Positions 59,557-64,000 of a DNA stretch of 64,000 bases are shown one piece after another. The DNA is from UBA12018 sp051656605. GTDB taxonomy: Bacteria; Bacteroidota; Bacteroidia; Bacteroidales; CAMTPD01. The notes under the pieces were generated by a model, which ran no database searches, was not told the DNA's origin, and saw only the letters and a program-made list of their open reading frames with translations. A program made the position numbers and the translations under genes. Where the stretch lies: the NCBI GenBank assembly GCA_051656605.1, contig JBOGCF010000002.1, forward strand, positions 84,976 through 148,975. The letters run 5' to 3'. Every line of letters starts with the position of its first letter. The stretch's first letter is position 1.

Positions 59557-60381
59557 TTACTCTGCGTCTTTTGCAACTTCAGAAGAATCCATAGCGTTCA
59601 AAGCTTCGTCTTCTTTCTTAGTTCTGTCTTTTTTCACAGCTTTAGCTTTGCGGTCTCTTTTAGGAGCCTCTTCAGCTGAATCTACTTTCTCTGCTTTTCT
59701 TTCTTCCAAACCTTCAGAGATAGCGTCACATACTGCACCTAGAATTACTTCGATTGATTTTGAAGCGTCATCATTTGCAGGAATAACGAAATCGATTGGA
59801 GTTGGATCAGAGTTAGTATCTACCATTGCAAATACTGGAATGCCCAAACGAAGAGCTTCTTTCACTGCAATATGTTCTTTCATTACGTCGATAACGAAAA
59901 GAGCTGAAGGTAGACGGTTCAAGTCTGCGATAGAACCAAGAGTTTTTTCTAGTTTCGCACGTTGACGTGTAATTTGAAGTTTCTCTCTTTTAGAAAGGTT
60001 ATCAAATGTACCATCTTTAGCCATTTTGTCGATAGTAGTCATTTTCTTAACTGCCTTACGGATTGTAGGGAAGTTAGTCAACATACCACCTGGCCAACGT
60101 TCGATTACATATGGCATACCTACAGAACCAGCTTTGTCAGCAACAACTTGCTTAGCTTGTTTCTTAGTAGCTACGAACAATACTTTCTTACCAGATTTTG
60201 CAATCTGTTTTAGTGCTGCAGCAGCTTCATCTACTTTAGCAACTGTTTTATAAAGATCAATGATATGAATACCATTACGCTCCATAAAAATGTAAGGAGC
60301 CATTGCAGGGTTCCACTTTCTTTTTAAGTGTCCGAAGTGAACACCAGCTTCTAGTAATTGATCAAAATTTACTCTTGACAT
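59557..60381 (-). CDS. rpsB: 30S ribosomal protein S2
   Basis: A structural protein of the small subunit. The 274-residue sequence starts MSRVNFDQLLEAGVHFGHLK, the standard S2 start. It continues with RKWNPAMAPYIF, the RWPGGMLTNFPTIRKAVKK signature at about 93-111, and VDTNSDPTPIDFVIPANDDA at about 188-207. A charged Lys/Glu/Asp-rich C-terminal extension of about 45 residues ends DSSEVAKDAE, longer than E. coli S2 (241). rpsI precedes it by 135 bases and tsf follows, the normal Bacteroidota arrangement. Confidence 0.97.
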   Translation of the reverse strand: MSRVNFDQLLEAGVHFGHLKRKWNPAMAPYIFMERNGIHIIDLYKTVAKVDEAAAALKQIAKSGKKVLFVATKKQAKQVVADKAGSVGMPYVIERWPGGMLTNFPTIRKAVKKMTTIDKMAKDGTFDNLSKREKLQITRQRAKLEKTLGSIADLNRLPSALFVIDVMKEHIAVKEALRLGIPVFAMVDTNSDPTPIDFVIPANDDASKSIEVILGAVCDAISEGLEERKAEKVDSAEEAPKRDRKAKAVKKDRTKKEDEALNAMDSSEVAKDAE

Positions 60382-60516
60382 TTGTTTTGTTTTAATATCG
60401 TTTACATTCTTTGTTAACTCAATTGCCAGGTAGTTTTCCTACAAACCTCTTGTAAAAAAAATCCAAGCAATTTAGATACTAAACGTATTTTACTTGCAAG
60501 CAACTTACAAATAAGA

Positions 60517-60903
60517 TTAACGTTTGCTGAACTGGAATCTTTTTCTAGCTTTTGGTTGACCTGGTTTCTTACGCTCAACAGCACGAGGGTCACGAGTCAT
60601 GAAGCCTTCTGCTCTCAAAGCAGGTTTGTCTTCTGGATTCATTTTTACAAGTGCACGAGCGATAGCTAGACGAAGCGCTTCAGCTTGTCCTTTGTAACCA
60701 CCACCATTAAGATTTACTTTGATATCAAAATTTTCAGCAACAGCAAGCTTGTTTAAAGGTTGCTTAACAACATACTGAAGGATTGTTGAAGGGAAGTAAT
60801 TTTCAAGATCACGCTTGTTGATAGTAATCTTGCCTGTTCCTTCGCTAACGAAAATACGAGCTACGGCAGCTTTACGTCTTCCTAATGCATTTACTACTTC
60901 CAT
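60517..60903 (-). CDS. rpsI: 30S ribosomal protein S9
   Basis: A 128-residue small-subunit protein. The start reads MEVVNALGRRKAAVARIFVS and the middle has NGGGYKGQAEALRLAIARAL. The C-terminus has DPRAVERKKPGQPKARKRFQ and ends SKR, the basic tail whose last residue reaches the P-site tRNA. The size is the family norm. It begins five bases after the rplM stop, so it is co-transcribed and probably translationally coupled to it. Confidence 0.97.
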   Translation of the reverse strand: MEVVNALGRRKAAVARIFVSEGTGKITINKRDLENYFPSTILQYVVKQPLNKLAVAENFDIKVNLNGGGYKGQAEALRLAIARALVKMNPEDKPALRAEGFMTRDPRAVERKKPGQPKARKRFQFSKR

Positions 60904-60908
60904 AGTTA

Positions 60909-61364
60909 TTATTTAAGAGAGTTTATATCAATCATTTTTGGTTGTTGAGCTTCATGCTTGTGCTCAGTACCCGCATAAACGTGTAGGTTGCCAAGAAGTT
61001 TAGCACCAAGACGGTTTTTAGGAAGCATACCTTTTACTACTTTTCTGAAAAGACGGTCTTCACCTTTTTTCATCAAAGAAGCTGGAGTATTCTCTCTTTG
61101 TCCACCTGGGTACCCAGTATAGCTCAAATAGATTCTGTCATTCCACTTGTTTCCAGTTAGAACGATTTTGTCTGCATTGATGATGATAACGTTATCACCA
61201 CAGTCTACGTGCGGAGTAAAATTTGGTTTGTACTTGCCTCTTAGGATCTTTGCCACCTTAGAGCAAAGACGACCCAAATGCTGTCCGGTTGCGTCAACAA
61301 CAACCCATTCTTTGTTTACAGTTGCTTTGTTTGCAGAAATGGTCTTGTAACTTAAAGTATCCAC
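60909..61364 (-). CDS. rplM: 50S ribosomal protein L13
   Basis: A 151-residue large-subunit protein, first gene of the rplM-rpsI-rpsB-tsf set. Family segments are WVVVDATGQHLGRLCSKVAK, GKYKPNFTPHVDCGDNVIII, GYPGGQRENTPASLM and KGMLPKNRLGAKLLGNLHVY. The size is slightly longer than E. coli L13 (142). A promoter lies about 125 bases upstream, and the leader contains an ACACTAA/TTAGTGT hairpin at 61443-61467 that could serve autoregulation by a ribosomal protein; that is inference. Confidence 0.96.
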   Translation of the reverse strand: MDTLSYKTISANKATVNKEWVVVDATGQHLGRLCSKVAKILRGKYKPNFTPHVDCGDNVIIINADKIVLTGNKWNDRIYLSYTGYPGGQRENTPASLMKKGEDRLFRKVVKGMLPKNRLGAKLLGNLHVYAGTEHKHEAQQPKMIDINSLK

Positions 61365-61488
61365 TGCTTGAAATTTAATTTGTTAATAAATAATCAATCA
61401 CGTCCCCGATTAAATTATCTTCAGGACACATGAATTTATAACACACTAAAAACAAAAGTCTTAGTGTAAAATGATAATAATCGGACTG

Positions 61489-61518
61489 CAAAGGTAGAGC
61501 TTTTATTCGAAATACAAA
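61489..61518 (-). promoter_or_regulatory. Promoter of the rplM operon
   Basis: On the minus strand a TTTTG-type -33 element (61515-61518) and TACCTTTG (61489-61496) are 18 bases apart. It leaves a leader of about 115 bases before rplM. Confidence 0.6.
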
Positions 61519-61588
61519 AGATTCCCCTCACATTTTCACCGTTTTATAGTTTTGCAACTCATTGCGTTAAGAAGTCTAATCTGTGATT

Positions 61589-62995
61589 TTACTTCTTCTC
61601 TGATGCAAATTGAAAGCGATCGTTTGTCGTGTGTTCTCTATCCATTAATTTGGACAATTCTTTTACTTTAGCCGGATATTTCTTGGCAACATTTGCAACT
61701 TCACCCGGATCAGAATTGAGGTTATACAACTCATAATAAGTCTTTTCCGGCTTATTTACTTGCAAACGAATCAGTTTCCACTGATCTTTCAATACAGATT
61801 GCTTGCCTCCTTCTTCATGGAATTCAAAATAAAGACATTCGTGCTCTTTTTGCTTTCCTTTTCCAGTAAGGGTAGGCAAATACGAAATACCATCTACTTT
61901 TGAAGGTACTTTAGCTCCAATTAAATCTGCCATAGTCGGTAAGAAATCCCAGAAAGCGGAAACATGATAGGAAGTGCTACCTTCTTGAATCGCTGCCGGC
62001 CAATGTACAATGAATGGAGTTCTTACGCCACCTTCATATAAGTCGCGCTTGGTTCCTCTAAAAGATGCATTACTATTGAAAAAGAATGGATCGTGCCCAC
62101 CTTCAATATGCGTACCATTGTCTGAAGTAAAGATCACCATTGTGTTTTCTGCAATACCTTTTTCTTCTAGCAAATCCATAATACGTTGCACGTCTCGATC
62201 TAAACGTGAAACCATCGCAGCAAAAGTTGCTTTAGGTTTTGGTTGGGCATTGTATCCTCCACCTGGATAAGGCTTCTCACAAAACATCTCCTCATATTCG
62301 CCCAATTCGCCTTCTGGCAAAGCTAGATCTGCATGAGGAATTGTTGGAGTTAGGTAAATAAAGAAAGGTTTATCGGAGTTTTCATTGATAAAGTTCAATG
62401 CTTTGTCCATGACCAGATCGTGAGTATAGACTTTCTTATTGAGCATCACTTTATCGTTATTCTCATATAAGAAATCCGGATAGTAACGATGAGCATTGGC
62501 TTGTCCTAAATATCCGAAGAAATAGTCATAACCTTGCTTGTTTGGATGACCTTCACTTCCTGGTGCTCCCATCCCCCATTTACCAATACAAGCAGTGGTA
62601 TAGTCTTGAGTTTTGAACAACTCTGCAACAGTTACTTCGTCTGCCAAAAGTGGTGTGTCATATGGATAACCGTCTTCTCCTTTTACACCGATATTACCTC
62701 GAATGTTAGAGTGTCCAGTATGCTTACCTGTCATTAATACACAACGAGAAGGTGCACTTACTGTTGAACCTGAATAGTGTTGTGTAAACTTTACTCCATT
62801 TGCAGCTAATTTGTCAATCGCTGGTGTTTTAATATAACGCTGACCATAACATCCTAAATCTCCCATCCCCAAATCATCTGCCATAATATAAATTACATTG
62901 GTTTTAGATTGGGCGTTTAGATTAGTAGATGCTAATGAGATAGTCAATAAGCCTGTATATAAACACAGATTTTTATTTCTCAATAACTCTATCAT
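61589..62995 (-). CDS. Exported Ser-type sulfatase
   Basis: A 468-residue sulfatase of the S1 family. The signal peptide ends near NLNAQ at residue 29. The active-site motif is SAPSR at residues 80-84, so the formylglycine precursor is Ser80. This means maturation by an anaerobic radical-SAM enzyme (anSME) encoded elsewhere. Metal ligands include ADDLGMGDLG at about 39-48 and FTSDNGTHIEGGHDP near 290. The KHTGHSNIRG segment after the active site is typical. The likely substrates are sulfated glycans such as host mucins or glycosaminoglycans, but the position specificity is not readable. The gene starts eight bases downstream of a beta-barrel gene, so they form an operon. Confidence 0.92.
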   Translation of the reverse strand: MIELLRNKNLCLYTGLLTISLASTNLNAQSKTNVIYIMADDLGMGDLGCYGQRYIKTPAIDKLAANGVKFTQHYSGSTVSAPSRCVLMTGKHTGHSNIRGNIGVKGEDGYPYDTPLLADEVTVAELFKTQDYTTACIGKWGMGAPGSEGHPNKQGYDYFFGYLGQANAHRYYPDFLYENNDKVMLNKKVYTHDLVMDKALNFINENSDKPFFIYLTPTIPHADLALPEGELGEYEEMFCEKPYPGGGYNAQPKPKATFAAMVSRLDRDVQRIMDLLEEKGIAENTMVIFTSDNGTHIEGGHDPFFFNSNASFRGTKRDLYEGGVRTPFIVHWPAAIQEGSTSYHVSAFWDFLPTMADLIGAKVPSKVDGISYLPTLTGKGKQKEHECLYFEFHEEGGKQSVLKDQWKLIRLQVNKPEKTYYELYNLNSDPGEVANVAKKYPAKVKELSKLMDREHTTNDRFQFASEKK

Positions 62996-63003
62996 GATAT
63001 AGA

Positions 63004-63624
63004 TTATTTATTTATAAAATAGCCAAGTGAAAATTGCACACTGCTTTGGTATGCTGCAGGTATATTATTATTAGGATCTGATAATCGATCTAATAATCCG
63101 CCATACATCGTTACAGCAAAGATACATTGTTTGTACTCTACTCCAATACCGGCAGAAATTCCAAAATCAAATCTGTGAATATCGTATTCATTAGACTTTC
63201 CAAAAGTCATATCTCTTTTGCCAGAGTTGTTTTTGATATTGCCAAACAGGTTGCAAGCGATATAAGGTCCTCCCGTTACAAACATCGTCGCATCTTTATC
63301 GACAACTAGATATTTTACATGAAGAGGTAATACTAACGAGTAGTAGTCTAATCGTGTATAATGTGAACGATCAATTTCTCCAAGATAAATCTTTCCCCCT
63401 CTATTGGCTAGAAGAAGCTCTGGTTGAAATCTAAAGCGTTTAGAAAGGGGGAATTCAACCATAGCACCTGCGTCAAATCCAAATTTATGATCGCCAACAT
63501 TGATTCCATCTACTTTTTGATATAATGATGTATACCCTAATGATGCCTTAGCTCCAAAACGAATTTGAGCATCGACAACTATAGAGATACACATACAAAC
63601 TATTATTAGGAATGTAATTTTCAT
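63004..63624 (-). CDS. Small outer-membrane beta-barrel protein
   Basis: A 206-residue exported protein. The signal peptide ends near VDAQ at residue 19. Eight or so amphipathic strands follow: IRFGAKASLGYTSLYQKV, GFDAGAMVEFPLSKRF, FRFQPELLLANRGGKIY, DYYSLVLPLHVKYLVV and others. It ends SVQFSLGYFINK, an aromatic last-strand pattern. It resembles the generic outer-membrane beta-barrel (porin-family) domain of Bacteroidota, of unknown function. Immediately downstream is the sulfatase gene, so this may be a related surface protein. It has a -7 element 17 bases upstream. Confidence 0.85.
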   Translation of the reverse strand: MKITFLIIVCMCISIVVDAQIRFGAKASLGYTSLYQKVDGINVGDHKFGFDAGAMVEFPLSKRFRFQPELLLANRGGKIYLGEIDRSHYTRLDYYSLVLPLHVKYLVVDKDATMFVTGGPYIACNLFGNIKNNSGKRDMTFGKSNEYDIHRFDFGISAGIGVEYKQCIFAVTMYGGLLDRLSDPNNNIPAAYQSSVQFSLGYFINK

Positions 63625-63640
63625 AAATGAATATTTACGA

Positions 63641-63648
63641 CAAAGATA
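63641..63648 (-). promoter_or_regulatory. Putative -7 promoter element for the barrel-sulfatase operon
   Basis: On the minus strand it reads TATCTTTG, matching TAnnTTTG, 17 bases before the start codon at 63624. Confidence 0.5.
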
Positions 63649-63801
63649 TTTATTAAATACAAAATATCAGAAACATAATTAGATTTTAAGACTTTTGACC
63701 ATGAAATTGAGGTAAACAAGGCTCTGAACAATTTTAATAATAAATCGATATAAAAGATCAGAATCACTTCGACAAGAAAAGAATGAATAGGATACAAAAA
63801 A

Positions 63802-63829
63802 AGCGAGTCAATCTTTCGACTGACTCGCT
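63802..63829 (-). terminator. Terminator of the rRNA operon
   Basis: AGCGAGTCA (63802-63810) pairs with TGACTCGCT (63821-63829), with a T-run on the minus strand. It lies about 25 bases after the 5S rRNA 3' end. Confidence 0.85.
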
Positions 63830-63852
63830 CTACTGTTTGCTCTCTGCGAGCT

Positions 63853-63963
63853 AAAACGGCAGCTATCTACTCTCCCACTATACGCAGTACCATCGACGCT
63901 ATTGGGCTTAACTTCTCTGTTCGAAATGGGAAGAGGTGGAACCCCAACGCTATAACCACCTTA
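63853..63963 (-). rRNA. rrf: 5S ribosomal RNA
   Basis: On the minus strand it contains the conserved 5S segments CCCATTTCGAACAGAGAAG, TTAAGCCCAATAGCG, GATGGTACTGCG and GGGAGAGTAG, as in Bacteroides-like 5S. GGTGG near the 5' end pairs with CTGCC near the 3' end. The exact ends are estimated to within a few bases. Because it is on the minus strand and is followed by a terminator, the 23S and 16S genes should lie beyond the right edge of the window. Confidence 0.92.
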
Positions 63964-64000
63964 ATATCTTAAGGTATTTACATGTTAGTGACAAAGCTAG

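Overview
The window reads as chromosomal core DNA of a Bacteroidota member, most likely order Bacteroidales; I cannot resolve the genus. The supports are gene content (fused SecDF, DUF1573, DUF4468, a TonB/ExbB/ExbD-ExbD block, a Ser-type sulfatase, the gene order rplM-rpsI-rpsB-tsf), the Bacteroidota promoter -7 element TAnnTTTG before many genes, tRNA genes without an encoded CCA, and a Bacteroides-like 5S rRNA. No prophage, insertion sequence, CRISPR array or toxin-antitoxin pair was seen. Most of the window is AT-rich. The efflux operon at 52.7-58.4 kb looks visibly richer in G+C.

Layout. 0.1-1.4 kb: thyA-folA. 1.7-9.7 kb: a large alpha-2-macroglobulin-like protein, a DUF1573 protein and the GTPase MeaB. 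9.8-12.2 kb: an Lrp/AsnC regulator divergent from a GNAT acetyltransferase, then an M20 amidohydrolase. 12.3-17.5 kb (minus strand): tonB, a polyprenyl synthase, TatD, tRNA-Ser, exbB, a small membrane protein and two exbD genes, i.e. the energising system for outer-membrane import. 17.8-25.3 kb: cmk, ispH, a palindromic repeat array, pfkA, asnS, a Gly-rich RluB-type pseudouridine synthase and purB. 25.4-26.0 kb: five identical tRNA-Val(TAC) genes. 26.0-28.4 kb: a CsgG-like protein with three small lipoproteins. 28.5-33.6 kb: tRNA-Arg, asnA, ung and secDF. 33.8-38.3 kb: two DUF4468 proteins (one fused to a flavin-reductase-like domain), an endonuclease/exonuclease/phosphatase-family membrane protein and two tandem rhomboids. 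38.6-43.4 kb: HU, argS and topA. 43.6-51.8 kb: a TPR protein with an outer-membrane barrel, a beta-propeller lipoprotein, a NUDIX hydrolase and a ROK kinase. 51.8-58.4 kb: a second repeat array followed by an ABC ATPase / two permeases / adaptor / TolC-type efflux operon. 58.6-64.0 kb: tsf, rpsB, rpsI, rplM, a sulfatase with a small beta-barrel protein, and the 5S rRNA that ends a minus-strand rRNA operon whose 23S lies beyond the right edge.

The most unusual structure is non-coding. At two places 33 kb apart (19.41-19.54 kb and 52.26-52.43 kb) there are arrays of 26-nt palindromic cores spaced at exactly 44 nt. The cores come in two sequence families and are joined by an 18-nt linker containing GAAGA. 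Each array ends in an inverted copy of that linker. Two core sequences are identical between the arrays. I know of no named element that fits. Other non-coding signals are a perfect 30-bp inverted repeat between ung and secDF, two hairpins made of the same TTATCAACA/TGTTGATAA arms, and perfect palindromes upstream of topA and between lrp and its divergent neighbour.
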